Below are positions 20,766 through 31,229 of a DNA stretch of 64,000 nucleotides, piece after piece; position 1 is the stretch's first letter, and each line of letters starts with the position of its first letter. Location of the stretch: contig CM046857.1 of NCBI GenBank assembly GCA_025617745.1, forward strand, positions 22,659,081-22,723,080, read 5' to 3'. Source of the stretch: Heliocidaris erythrogramma. Lineage: Eukaryota > Echinodermata > Echinoidea > Camarodonta > Echinometridae. The notes under the pieces were generated by a model that worked only from the letters and a program-made list of their open reading frames with translations, made no database searches and was not told the DNA's origin. The translations under genes were made by a program, and so were the position numbers.

Positions 20766-20940
20766 AAGATATTGCATCTGGGTCTACTGCCAAACCTTGA
20801 TAGATAGCTCAGGTATCTGTCATGCCTGTGACTATCACGTCTGTTTGTACAGCTTTCGATACCAGCATAGAGTGAGCACGCTCGTTGGATGTTAACCAAT
20901 GTAGTTCTGTAATATGTAGATTTAAAGATAAAGTAGAGTT

Positions 20941-21083
20941 CTGGAGAGCGTTTCATCAAGTGTTTTATCAGTGATTTTTTACCGACAACTGTTATAAGCT
21001 ACTGAAATCCTTGCATCTGATTGGCTGAGAGCAAATTTGTCCGTAAAAATCACTGACAAAAAGCTTGATGAAACGCTCCCCAG
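20941..21083. mobile_element. Palindromic MITE (GGGAGCGTTTCATCAAG family), copy 1
   Basis: Ends GAGAGCGTTTCATCAAG and CTTGATGAAACGCTCCCC are inverted. Inside are ATCAGTGATTTTTTACCG, TGTTATAAGCTACTGAAATC and TCTGATTGGCTGAG. Two near-identical copies lie at 37588-37729 and 46437-46580. Confidence 0.9.
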
Positions 21084-21124
21084 GTCATGCAATTATAATG
21101 GAAGAAACTGTCTCAAAGGAATTT

Positions 21125-21480
21125 GGAAAGGTTTACCATGTCTACATAACAATTGTGTTATACTGTGTTGTTTTGGAATCATCAAAATAGATAAGAAATT
21201 GACACAATCTCGCTAAAAAAACCCCCACATGTACTGCACACAGACATGGGTATTTGGGACTACACACACACAAGTGGCATGAATGTTCGGCCCGAACATT
21301 AATTTTCAGCTATTTCTAGTCATATTTCGAATATAGGAGCATTTGAAGAGCAATCCTTTTCAAGGGATGTTTCTACTACTGTGATGTTCTTCCAAACTGA
21401 CATAAAGGGAATAAGAAAGCTCACAATTTTTTTTACACCTTTTCCAGAACTCAAGATTCCCTATAAATGCCATTCGAAAT
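21125..21480 (+). repeat. Dispersed repeat with CTTCCAAACTGACATAAAG, copy 1
   Basis: Blocks TTTTGGAATCATCAAAA, CTGCACACAGACATGGGTAT, TGTTCGGCCCGAACATT, AGAGCAATCCTTTTCA and TTCTTCCAAACTGACATAAA occur in this order, and again at 51727-51995 (+) and 36240-36620 (-). The three copies differ by many substitutions, so the family is old. The shared 'MMFFQTDIKG...' open frames come from it. Confidence 0.8.
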
Positions 21481-21634
21481 TAAATGCAAAGACAAAATGT
21501 CTGTGTACTGCATGCGCCGTTACATCTAAAGCCCGGCTCTCACTAGGGCTGGCGTCATTTGCTGACTTTGGGACTGCGTCAGTGACTTGTATAAAATTGT
21601 ATGCTGTGCTTTAATTATGGAAAGAGTAACGTCC

Positions 21635-22053
21635 TTTTACCCTTTTGAGACAATTGACCACATTTTGTGGTTTGGCTCAATAATTTTTGATTACGAGCTC
21701 TAAAAATTATACCAGATGCATGAGTAGAAAGAGCAAAAAAGCTATGTACAGACAGTGTCCATTTTGGTTGCATGACCATATTGCGTTTGATGCAAGGAAT
21801 TTTACAAAGGAGAATAAGCTTTAAAATCCTTAAATTGACAACACATTGAGAGATTCAAAATCATTGATTATTATCAAAATTGCCCATTTTTTCAACTTTT
21901 CTACAAAGTTTGTAACCATGTACTTGTTTTCAAAGACATTACATTTCATTAGAACCGTGTAGCACTAAAAGAAAATTATTATTGTTGCCAATTTGAGGAA
22001 CAAAATGTGATCAATTTAGCCTTTGAATAATTCCTGTCATGAAAGGGTTAAAA
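21635..22053. mobile_element. MITE with TTTTACCCTTT ends
   Basis: The left end TTTTACCCTTTTGAGACA and the inner GACCACATTTTGTGG match, in inverse, AAAATGTGATCAATTTAGCC and TGTCATGAAAGGGTTAAAA at the right. The length is about 419 bases. A relative lies at 51992-52323. Confidence 0.65.
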
Positions 22054-22059
22054 AGTGAT

Positions 22060-23240
22060 TACAAATTGAACAGTGCAAACAATATTTTTAATTTCTGCCG
22101 TATGAGTTAAAGGTTCGACGAACGCTGGTAATGACGCAATCGAAAAGTCGCCTCTTGTCAGCCAGGCATAAGATTTTCACTTGAAGGATGCAATTATCAC
22201 ACCTTCATAATCATGATAATTCTTAAGCCATACTAAGCACTTTAAATGCAAAATAATATCTGACGCATTAAAAATACATTGTTATATCGAACAAGTGCTT
22301 ATAAACGCGGAGTCATTTGCCTGCCGTATAGGACTCCGTCAGACAAAAGCCGCTCTCTTTCGGGAGGATATCATACAAAATGCACATGAAAACGTAACAC
22401 CGATTTTTACTGGCGCATGCACTAATTTCTTGTATATGCTTGATTAGCGTATAGGCAATAACGCAATCGAACAGACGTTTCGTGAGCAACAGACATTGGT
22501 CAAGGTCATTGAATTTGGGCATTGGTGATTTATGATAGTTAGTGATATACTGGATGACGTATGCTGCTCACTTCTTTATTAATTAAGGACTATGATTCGA
22601 AGTCATGGTCAACGTATTCTTTCATCTATTATTTATATTTATTTATACGGTTATTGGTTCATGTATCTTGTTAATTTGAATATCAACCTATAACTGCTCT
22701 GACTTTGTTTTACCGTGGGGTTCTCCCGAACAGTATTTTGCAAACCATTGATGTCATAAGACACTTACACCGTTAAGACTTCAACGTCAAGAATTGCTTT
22801 AAGCATGTTGAGTCGCTACCCCTTCAACCCACACTCCTTCGAAGATAGGATGACAGCCGTGGAGGTTCTCCAGAATTCAAGAAATCCATTACGCAAAGGT
22901 AAAACTGAAAGTATCGGTAAACGAACTCGGCATCGCGTGTCACTGGGGTTTTAACCACGACTGTTTTGAGGAAAATACGAATGGAGAAGGAAACGATAGA
23001 AGAGAAAACACACAAAAAGAGTCAAAGGGGGCAACGCACTAAGCTTAGCCTTCCGATCTAGGTGTGCCCCAATTAAAGCGGTAACACGACGATTGCGAGC
23101 CTCAAAAGGGAATATGTGAACCGAATGATGTAAAACTAACCCCATTTTAACGCCTGAAAGAAGTGACCTTTCGCTCGCTTGCCTGGCATTAATGCACCCT
23201 GACAGACTCACTGTTGCATCTTTACCTCAAGGGGCTAACA
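22060..23240. other. Intergenic DNA without supported features
   Basis: Several open frames of 60-90 codons occur on the - strand (22313-23211) with no recognisable domain. I see no RNA gene. Confidence 0.5.
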
Positions 23241-23430
23241 CAAATTATGATTGGCGTATCTAGGTTTTTTTTATTCAGAAGGGGCATGAGGCTATAACTT
23301 AAAACCATGCGTATGGAAGTTGTCCACACAATATAAAAAGGGAGGGGCGCATGAAATGGGAGTAGAATGTAGAAAAAGGAGGGGGCGCACATCTCCTTTG
23401 CCCCCTAGATCAATAGTGTAGTGTGGTCCA

Positions 23431-23454
23431 GACATGACTGAGAAGGCACCGGCA

Positions 23455-23485
<31 letters not shown>

Positions 23486-23660
23486 AGGCTGATATCGGTC
23501 TCGATCAATGGATGAAATGCAAATTAACACGGCCATCGAGTATGGGTGTGGGAGTGGTCGTAGAGCCTTCTAATCATGTTCCCTTTTCCCCTCTCCATTT
23601 CTCTCTCTTTAAAAGCTTGTGCCCTCGTGCTCCCACGGCCCAGTAGCCACCCCACTACCC
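23431..23660 (+). mobile_element. Poly-G MITE family, copy C
   Basis: A 26-base G run (23460-23485) is followed by ATGAAATGCAAATTAACACG, GCCATCGAGTATGGGTGTGG and a CT-rich tract, then GTGCTCCCACGGCC. The block order matches copies A, B and D. The ends are unclear. Confidence 0.6.
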
Positions 23661-23741
23661 CAGAAAACATCTGAGGTACACTCCAGTGTCCCCTTCACCC
23701 CTGCATGGGTCTGCCGCTGATGGAAAAGGGTAGGTGAAAGT

Positions 23742-24093
23742 GGTATTCGGAAGCAAGAATCTACAAGAGTGCGCCCACTCCGCCCATCCCTGAGCGAAAC
23801 TATCAATAATGTATCTGGACTATCTGTAGGGTATCATTGGAATCAGATGATATCTCAGTTAGAAGATGGATGAAAGAGGACTCCTCGATATACTCAACTG
23901 CTCAGAATTGTCCGTACCTCGCACGCTCACAACGCTTACTTCGGATAATTATGATGTACAGTATATTAAGTTGCTGCGCATGATTTCTTTTTTCATAAGA
24001 TGTATTTATGGAGAAAACAATGATAATAACGATGATGTTAACAAGCATTTATTTAATTCACGATTATTAAAACTCATGAAATATAACTAATGA
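23742..24093 (+). repeat. Segmental duplication, left copy
   Basis: Starts GGTATTCGGAAGCAAGAATC and runs to AACTCATGAAATATAACTAA. The same 350 bases recur at 24372-24719 with about 90-95% identity by eye. The right copy carries small indels (for example TATAGACGTGAAGTG added near 24611). Confidence 0.9.
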
Positions 24094-24371
24094 CAAATGG
24101 CGACAATTTTTTTTTTCCGCCAGACCTTCAAAATTCGCTCAGTGGAGGGGGGTGGGGTTGGTTGGGGTTATGGGAGTCCAGTTTCCCCGCATAATTCCCT
24201 GACAAGCAAAAACAAAAGTAAAAAGAAAAAAAGTCTTCATTCTAAAAGGAGGGGCACGATCGAGAAAATTCCGGATCGTCTATGGTCAATATGCATACTT
24301 CTCTTCCAAAGGGTGGGGGGGGGGGGGGCACGGGCCGGAAGTGCCCCCCTGGATCCGCCAATGGTTAAAAG

Positions 24372-24719
24372 GGTATTCGGAAGCAAGAATCTACAAGAGT
24401 GCGCCCACCCCGCCCATCCCTGAGCGAAACTATCAATAATGTATCTGGACTATCTGTAGGGTATCATTGGAATCACATGATATCTCAGTTGGAAGATGGA
24501 TGAAATATGGACTCCTCGATATACTCAACTGCTCAAAATTGCCTGTACCTCGCACGCTCACAACACTTGCTTAAGATAATTATGATGCACATTATTAAGA
24601 TGCTGCGCATGTATAGACGTGAAGTGTTTTTTTTTTCATAAGATGCATTTAAGGGGAAAGCAGTGAAAATGCATGTATGTGATTCATGATTTTTATAACT
24701 CATGAAATATAACTAATGA
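24372..24719 (+). repeat. Segmental duplication, right copy
   Basis: Direct repeat of 23742-24093, offset about 630 bases. The 278 bases between the copies contain a T run, a G run (24315-24328) and the poly-G MITE end GGATCCGCCAATGG, which suggests that a repeat insertion separates the two. Confidence 0.9.
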
Positions 24720-24724
24720 TTATT

Positions 24725-25445
24725 AAAGATAATTCATGAATCTGCTCTTCTCGTGAGGCATATATGTTCACTCTCTAACTTCACATTCTCCATGACCAGA
24801 TGACCTTATTCTGTGGTGTCAATGTACCAATTTCAGAGCCGATACCAACGTCGAAACTAAAGGCAGACAAAACAATACACTGAAATCCAGTCGTATTATT
24901 TGTGAGAACATTTTCACGTTTCATGGTGATTGCAAAATAAAGTTTCATGGTTTTCATGGTCGTAATACATCTACATGTAATATAACACACTGCAACCATA
25001 ACAAGAAGAATGATATATTACAAGCTAATGCAATAAACAAAGCGGAGTCGCTATGTGTCAAAAATCTATTTTAGTATAGCTACTCGAATCATCATAAATG
25101 ACATGTAAGCTCATGAATCTGTCAAGTAAAACATGATGGAATGTACTATAGCCATCGTAGCTCTGAACTTTAAACAGAATGCAAGGTAGCCAGGATGAAA
25201 ACAAATTTCGTTGCACTGGTAAAATAAACGATAATATATTATATAACTCTTATTATTATCATCTTCTTTATATGTGGGCTAAAACTTTCAGATTACAGAA
25301 AGATCTCGACAATAAACCACAAATATGTTATGTAACACATGATACAGGGGCCGATGAGCGTTTTCATTGAATGGGGTTGAAGACTGAGCATGCGAACGAT
25401 CATTGCACTACATTATCTGTCCAATAACAAGAATGGGAAAAGGGT
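24725..25445. other. Intergenic DNA without supported features
   Basis: AT-rich; nothing recognised. Confidence 0.5.
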
Positions 25446-25449
25446 GAGC

Positions 25450-25468
25450 GGGGGGGGGGGGGGGGGGG
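25450..25468 (+). repeat. G homopolymer
   Basis: About 19 G preceded by GGTGAGC. Confidence 0.9.
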
Positions 25469-26056
25469 TATAAACACAATTTTTAAGTTAGTGTATATTT
25501 ATGATATACATGAATTAGCCAAAAAATCAAGGACACGCACACAAAAATGTATTAGTGTTGCAAGGTAGACCCTCAAAATTACTGCCGATAAAAGTTCACC
25601 CAAAAAAGTGCACTTATTTATTCGATCAACGTGTGCATGGTTTACTCCAGAATGGGGAATATTTTTGTCCAATTACTTACAATTTTTACCCATCTAATAA
25701 ATAGAAATTGTACAAATTGTTAGCGAATTGGGCATAAATTTCCCATCGTCGGTCGGCTTACCAATGAGGGCAGTTGATAAATTCGCATTTTACCTATTTA
25801 ATTTTGACAGAACAAGCATAAAACATGCAAACTCCAATGAGCTATATTAGTAAACTCAACATGCTCGATAGGGCAATTCAATGACTGTATTGATACGTCT
25901 ACTTCCCTTAGTTCGAATTGAGAATGGGATATTATTTCATGATTAAATGCAGAAATAATTCTAGTTAAGCATTAAAGATGCCGCTTTCTAGTTTCATTTA
26001 CAGAACGAAGAAAGACGCATGTAGTACGTGGAATTAAATCTTTCGGTTCACTATTA

Positions 26057-26195
26057 AAACTTTTTTGTTTTTGTTTGTTTGTTTGTTGTTTTGTTTTGTT
26101 TTGTTTTGTTTGTTGTGGTTGTTTTTTGTTGTTTTTTTGTTTTGTTTTGTTTTGTTGGTTTTTTTTTTTTTTTTTTTGGGGGGGGGGGGGGGGGG
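26057..26195 (+). repeat. (TTTTG)n/(TTTG)n tract ending in T20-G19
   Basis: About 100 bases of T with single G, then a T run (about 26158-26177) joined directly to a G run (26177-26195). The apparent Lys/Gln/Pro-rich frames on the other strand are translations of this tract. Confidence 0.95.
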
Positions 26196-26293
26196 CTAGT
26201 CTTGGAAACCGTTTCAAGAAGAGATATGCTTCGTAGGTATTTACCATATCTTGTCACGTTAGTTTGCCAGCACAGCCTGTCTAATAAACTAAT

Positions 26294-26450
26294 GGGGTGT
26301 TGCAAGAAAGTTGCAATCAATTGCAAATCCCCCATTTGCAATCGATTGCAAATATGACACATGTATTCTAAATGGAACTTGCAATCAATTGCAAGACTTG
26401 CGACTGATTTTGGGTATTTGCAATTGATTGCAACTTTCTTGCAACACCCC
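26294..26450. mobile_element. Palindromic MITE with GGGGTGTTGCAAGAAAG ends
   Basis: GGGGTGTTGCAAGAAAGTTG is matched perfectly in inverse by CAACTTTCTTGCAACACCCC. The arms continue with repeated TTGCAATCAATTGCAA words. It is 157 bases and would form a stable hairpin. The perfect ends suggest a recent copy. Confidence 0.9.
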
Positions 26451-26656
26451 CTTAGTGCCATAAAATGTATTACCAGCGCCTACAATACTTGATAAGCAAT
26501 ACCCCAAACGACATGAACCTCAACACTATTTTGGGAGTCAAACTATCTATCAGTGTTGAAAATCTTGGCCATCTTTCAGAATGGTGCAGTTCTCATCTAT
26601 CATCGTGAACTCATCTCTGTACCCTCTCTCAGAACAATGGCAACAACATTGTAGGG

Positions 26657-26883
26657 GCACTGGCGTCATGCATGGGAGGAGGGGGTGGGGTGGGTGAGAC
26701 CAGTCCTACTCTTTACGAATTAGCAAGGTCATTGATTAGGGGTATGGTGCGGGAGACGGTAGTTCTTACTATTTCCTCGTCACTTTACTCCCCCCCCCTC
26801 TCTCTCTCTTCTTTATTTTTTTACTCGATATTCCATAGGGCGGGGCACGCGTCCCCGTATCCCTCCGTATAGCTACGCCTCTG
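26657..26883 (+). mobile_element. Poly-G MITE family, copy D
   Basis: Starts CACTGGCGTCATGCATGGG, then a G-rich run, ACGAATTAGCAAGGTCATTG, ATTAGGGGTATGGTGCGGGA, a CCCCCCCCTCTCTCTC tract, and ends TATAGCTACGCCTCTG. The ends resemble CAGTGGCGTAGCTA in inverse. This is the most complete member here. Confidence 0.75.
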
Positions 26884-27438
26884 TCTCCTAAGTCTAGAGG
26901 CTGGATCTCTGTTTATTAGTCTCATTCATCAATATGTAAAGCGAGTTATGGTCCGACGCTGTCGGCACTTTGTTAAATCCCACAACAAATTTGAGCGTTT
27001 GTTAGAATTGATTTCATTTTAATATTGCCCAGTTGTTTTTGTTGCATATCATCTCGGGGGAAAGAAAACGACGAGGTATATCTTTCCAAATGACGACACA
27101 TTGGATTTGACGTAAACTAGAACAGTAGTCACGAAATTGCTGTCATGAAAAGACAACCCTAATTGATTAAATCGAATGAAATTGAATGATGTCGTGAGTC
27201 CCATCTGCAATGTATTAAATGTGACAGGGAGGCAGGGTATATTAAAACAAAATGTCAACGTTTCTGTTTCCAAGTCACGTAATCTATTTCAAGAGTGTTT
27301 TGTTTTAATGAAAGTGTTTGTATTCCTCAGTAGGGTATAGGTAGTTCTATGAGAGAGTTTTGACGCGTTTCAGGCGTTGTGTGTTGTCCGTCATCATGAA
27401 ATAGCTAGCGGTCATGCATTTATGACCTTGAAGTTCAC

Positions 27439-27803
27439 TCTAAAACTACAGTCAAACCTGTCTTAGTGGCCACCTGTCTATAGCGGTCACCTGTCTATAG
27501 TGGTCACTTATATTGCCTCCCTGTAGCAAGAAATATGTGTCTTAGAACCTGTCTATAAAGGCCACCTGTCTACAGTGGCCACTTTTTCCGTTTCCCTTGG
27601 GTGGCCTTAATAGACAGGTTTGACTGTAAAGTGTTAAATCACCATTTAAAAGGGCCGAGGAGTGACCACTTTTTCAAAAAGGCAGATTAACACTTTTAAC
27701 ATGCTCGATCCAACACTATAAGGGGTGTATCTAGCAGGTTTAAGAGGTTGATCTGCCATTTTGAAAAGGTGGTCACTCCTGATTTAACATTTTAGTTTTT
27801 AGA
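27439..27803. mobile_element. MITE interrupted by a second MITE
   Basis: With 27447-27628 removed, the left end reads TCTAAAACTA then AAGTGTTAAATCA. The right end in inverse reads TCTAAAAACTAAAATGTTAA ATCA. Inner arms share GAGTGACCAC, TTTTTCAAAAAGGCAGAT and its inverse ATCTGCCATTTTGAAAA. The match across the gap shows that the host element was split by the insertion. Confidence 0.75.
27447..27628. mobile_element. TA-flanked palindromic MITE (CAGTCAAACCTGTCT ends)
   Basis: TACAGTCAAACCTGTCTTAG at the left and AATAGACAGGTTTGACTGTA at the right, with several GGCCACCTGTCTATAG repeats inside. The TA at each end is the target duplication, as in Tc1/mariner-type transposition. Inserted into the element at 27439-27803. 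Confidence 0.9.
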
Positions 27804-28228
27804 TTGTTCATAATTTCCTTGGGATAGACGGATAACATTCTGGCTGTTCTAACAACTTCCCACAATAAGTGTGGGAAGGTGCACATAAAGCATCAATCCC
27901 TTTCATAGCGAAGGATAAATCTTATTAATAGCGCTGAATATAGCAATGTTTGATAACAACATGAATATGTCTTGAAAATTATTCTACATTGACACGATAA
28001 CCCATATAATTTATTTTTAGACTTTTTCCAAAATGGGGTCGTTTAAGTTGATGTTATCATAGTGTTAGAACATCAATCATACTAGCGTGTCGGTTTATTT
28101 ATACCGTAAACTGCACGTACATAGTCAATCTTACCATGGATCTCCATGATCATACTCGCCCAGCAGGGATAATGCGCGAAACTGCTAATAAATCGTTTAA
28201 CTATGTGTGCGTGTGTGTGTGTGGGAAA

Positions 28229-28350
28229 GGGGGGGGGGGGGACAAACAATATGTTACATGATAATGTGCTTTATTTGTTATACACTTTCATTGAAATGTT
28301 GATATACGATCTATGTATAATTATCAAAATAAAGATCATTAAAAAAAAGT
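28229..28350 (+). repeat. Direct repeat after a G run, copy 1
   Basis: A G run (28229-28241) is followed by ATGTTACATGATAATGTGC, TTTCATTGAAAT and AAAATAAAGATCATTAAAAA. A second copy is at 28460-28653. Confidence 0.8.
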
Positions 28351-28365
28351 GAGTGAAGGAAGGTG

Positions 28366-28381
28366 GGGGGGGGGGGGGGGG
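28366..28381 (+). repeat. G homopolymer
   Basis: About 16 G between the two direct repeats. Confidence 0.9.
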
Positions 28382-28459
28382 GAGTGTAGGGGTTTGGGTC
28401 CAGGGAGGCCAGTAGAATGTACATGCAGTTATATGATATATTTGTATATTGTTTCCCAT

Positions 28460-28653
28460 GTTCGGGGGGGGGGGCTATTTTATGAAAAAGATTTCATTCA
28501 CTGCTTTCTTTATAGTTTTAAATTTCAGGTATTTATTTATAGAAGATGTTACATGATAACGTGCTTTATTTGTTATTTACTTTCATTGAAATATAGATTT
28601 ATGATATATGTATATTTATTGAGTGGATTCAAAATAAAGATCATTGAAAAAAA
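28460..28653 (+). repeat. Direct repeat after a G run, copy 2
   Basis: A G run near 28464-28475 precedes GATGTTACATGATAACGTGC and TTCAAAATAAAGATCATTG, about 295 bases from copy 1. Confidence 0.8.
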
Positions 28654-28860
28654 AATAACATATTTCGCCAATTAGCCTATAAGCATAAAATTTCCCGCCC
28701 AAGTGCTAAACTCCTCTGATTTTCAAATTTGCATCTGTAAAATTTAGGTCCTCAGATGTACAACCTTGCCACTGCCAAGAAGAAAACAAAGAAAAGGACA
28801 AACAAACAAGAAACAATGACAACAACAACCAAATATAATTTCCAAATGTCTTCCGACACC

Positions 28861-29229
28861 TGGCCATACCAGGTACAAAGTGACCCAACAAGATTAAAAA
28901 GAGGAACACTTCCCTTCAATCACCAAAAGATCCCAAGATTTTATTTTTCACGATAAAATTATCATGGTTAAACATTTACCATAACGATACATTTTTTCAA
29001 GGAATCCAAGGTCTGGATGATTGTGTTTGTCAAAAGTGGTTTAAACCAGTGTATAAAGTTTGTATGAATTAATTTTTGTCTTACATTTTTTATTTCATAT
29101 GTTGAGAACAGTTTTATCAATAAAATCGGTGAAGATATAAGCTTTATTTTGCCAAAAAATGACTCGTATTATTGTCAATAGTGTACGAAAGGTAGAAAAA
29201 AAATTATGCTACCATTATGACCAACAGTG
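28861..29229 (+). mobile_element. 5'-truncated copy of the Tc1-type element, 3' end only
   Basis: It matches 40819-41188 of the full element over 369 bases with only a few substitutions (for example CACTT region, ATAACG for AAAACG). It starts at TGGCCATACCAGGTAC, the last transposase codons, and ends at the terminal CATTATGACCAACAGTG, which abuts a (TA)n tract. Everything upstream, including the other inverted end, is missing, so it cannot transpose alone. Confidence 0.92.
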
Positions 29230-29260
<31 letters not shown>

Positions 29261-29263
29261 ATA
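29230..29263 (+). repeat. (TA)n tract between two transposon ends
   Basis: About 15 TA units with one ATACATG interruption. A Tc1 end lies on its left and a TA-targeting MITE on its right. Confidence 0.9.
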
Positions 29264-29386
29264 CAACCCTGGAAAAAAATTATTAGATCAAGCAATATGA
29301 TTTTGCTTTAATAATATTTTATTTCCTTCTAACCACAAAAATAACTCTGTCAGTAACCATTCTTGGTCTAATAATTTTTCCCATGG

Positions 29387-29389
<3 letters not shown>
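29264..29389. mobile_element. 126-bp MITE in the (TA)n tract (CAGCCMTGGAAAAATTATTAGA ends)
   Basis: The left end CAACCCTGGAAAAAAATTAT and the right end AATAATTTTTCCCATGGCTG are inverted repeats of about 26 bases, flanked by TA. A third end of the same type is at 61394. Confidence 0.85.

Positions 29390-29430
<41 letters not shown>
29390..29430 (+). repeat. (TA)n microsatellite
   Basis: About 19 TA units following the MITE. Confidence 0.95.
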
Positions 29431-29431
<1 letters not shown>

Positions 29432-29464
29432 GATATTTCATAACCGCGTGTTGGAAAAGCATGA

Positions 29465-29818
29465 AGAGAGATACAATTAATGAATTCCAGAGAAGACAAT
29501 GGTAATGCACCAAATTTTCGATCCTCACGGATCTTCCTCAGGGTAATGAACAAAGTGAAATATGTATGTGAAGCTCTGCTCAGAAAAAGTTGACAATATT
29601 ATACATTACATTGTCAACTTTTACATTGTCAACTTTACATTGTCAACTTTACATTGTCAACTTTTTCTGAGCAGAGCTTCACATACATATTTCACTTTGT
29701 TCATTACCCTGAGGAAGATCCGTGAGGATCGAAAATTTGGTGAAAATAAATATAAAAGTTGGAATTCAATGCATTACCAATGTCTTCTCTGGAATTCATT
29801 AATTGTATCTCTCTCTCT
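29465..29818. mobile_element. Foldback element with 130-160 bp arms and tandem core
   Basis: The left arm (29465-29597) runs AGAGAGATACAATTAATGAA to CTCAGAAAAAGTTGACAAT. The right arm (29653-29818) is its near-perfect inverse with a small insertion. The 55-base core carries three more copies of ACATTGTCAACTTT. The arms are almost identical, so the element is young or kept homogeneous. Confidence 0.9.
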
Positions 29819-30099
29819 ATGGAGGACATAATATGGATTATATAAAGTAAGTTCACTCAGAGACAAATAAGACACAGCAGTAAAAAGGTTTCTACAAGCT
29901 CTTTCGTTTATTTCTTCAGGTATATATATATATATATTACTCTTGTGCTACTGATCACAGTAGTAAACATGTTATGTCATCATGCGACGAGACAAAAGTA
30001 AGTATTCCGAATTATTGAAATACCCACAAATCCCGAGGGGGTCTTAAACTTTCGCAAATGATGGTATATATATAAAGGGTTGAATTGGTGTTTAGGTTA

Positions 30100-30126
30100 G
30101 GATTACCGTTAGGGTTAGGGTTAGGA
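30100..30126 (+). repeat. Short interstitial TTAGGG repeat
   Basis: GTTAGGGTTAGGGTTAGG gives about three vertebrate/echinoderm-type telomere units. It is too short to indicate a chromosome end. Confidence 0.7.
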
Positions 30127-30412
30127 ATACTGGTCCGGGGTTTGAAGTAAAGAATTCAGTTAATGTATCCCAAGGTGACCAATTAATCATGTTGATCTGA
30201 CAAAATATGCCCTGGCGACACTCTTGGTAAAGATGGTTAAGGATATGGTTGGTTAGATTTGTTTTAGTTATGTTTAGAGTAATCAATATGGTATTAAGAG
30301 GGTTAGGTAGAGTGTTAACTTGGTTAAATTTATGAATTACTGGGCAGCAATTGTTGCCGGGAGCATGTGTCGTTCAACCCTCATGAGCTATGTTTTGTAT
30401 TACCACGATATA

Positions 30413-30553
30413 AAGCAGGGCATCGTTCCATCAAACCGTCAAGTACAAGTTCGCCGACATCCCATTGAAACGCATTTGAATTTTAATACTCGAGTTTCAA
30501 TGGGATGTCGGCGAACTTGTATACTTACGATCATTTGATGAAATGCTGCCCAG
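30413..30553. mobile_element. Palindromic MITE with CAAGTTCGCCGACATCCC core
   Basis: ACAAGTTCGCCGACATCCCA (left) and TGGGATGTCGGCGAACTTGT (right) are perfect inverted copies around a 20-base loop. The outer parts (GGGCATCGTTCCATCAAACC and GATCATTTGATGAAATGCTG) are imperfect inverses. Confidence 0.85.
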
Positions 30554-30911
30554 ATCGATACATTGTTCCGATGCCCTACGTGTATACGCCATTTCAGATT
30601 CCCCGGGATTTTCCCGTTCTTGATGAAAATCTTAGATAGTCGATAGTAACCGTGGTAACGAACATGATACACATCTTATTCCCAGTGTGTGATTATGGGT
30701 GATATTGCAATAGAGGGGGAGGGGTGGAGTGTCGTTGTTTTGCACTTCCTGTTGTTCGTGAAAATTTTGCTATAGCTTTCTGGAGGTAAGAACTTTCCTG
30801 TTGTTGCTTGTTCGAACATTATTTTTGTTTAAACCTTCAAAATTGCTAAATACACATGGTGGGCCATGTGTTATCCTTGTAAGCGAATGTCAATATCTAA
30901 ACACCCTGTTT

Positions 30912-30939
30912 CTTTTGTTGTTGTTGTTGTTGTTGTTGT
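30912..30939 (+). repeat. (TTG)n microsatellite
   Basis: About 9 units. Confidence 0.9.
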
Positions 30940-31229
30940 ATTCTTTACTTGTGTGCCTGTATAGTAAGAAGTGTTATTGTTTGTTTGACATCCCTCCCCC
31001 TCCACCCCTCCCTGCAAAACATGCCATGCAGGACGCTATTACGCTCCCTAATCCTTGGAGTTGGAAGAACTCTATTACGGACTACCTACAGCCTGGTGAT
31101 CATCGCAAGAGTTTACGACCAGCGTCGTGGGCTATATATTCCTGATAACAGTTTCTTTTTATATTTACCGACAAAAGTAACAATTAGCCGACAGGCCTGT
31201 TTCAATTCTTTTTCTACCAAATAAGACAG

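Noticed and set aside
26054-26461. 135-codon frame rich in Lys, Gln and Pro
   Set aside because: It crosses a T/G simple repeat and a palindromic MITE.
30100-30126. Telomere
   Set aside because: Only about three TTAGGG units, within ordinary intergenic sequence.
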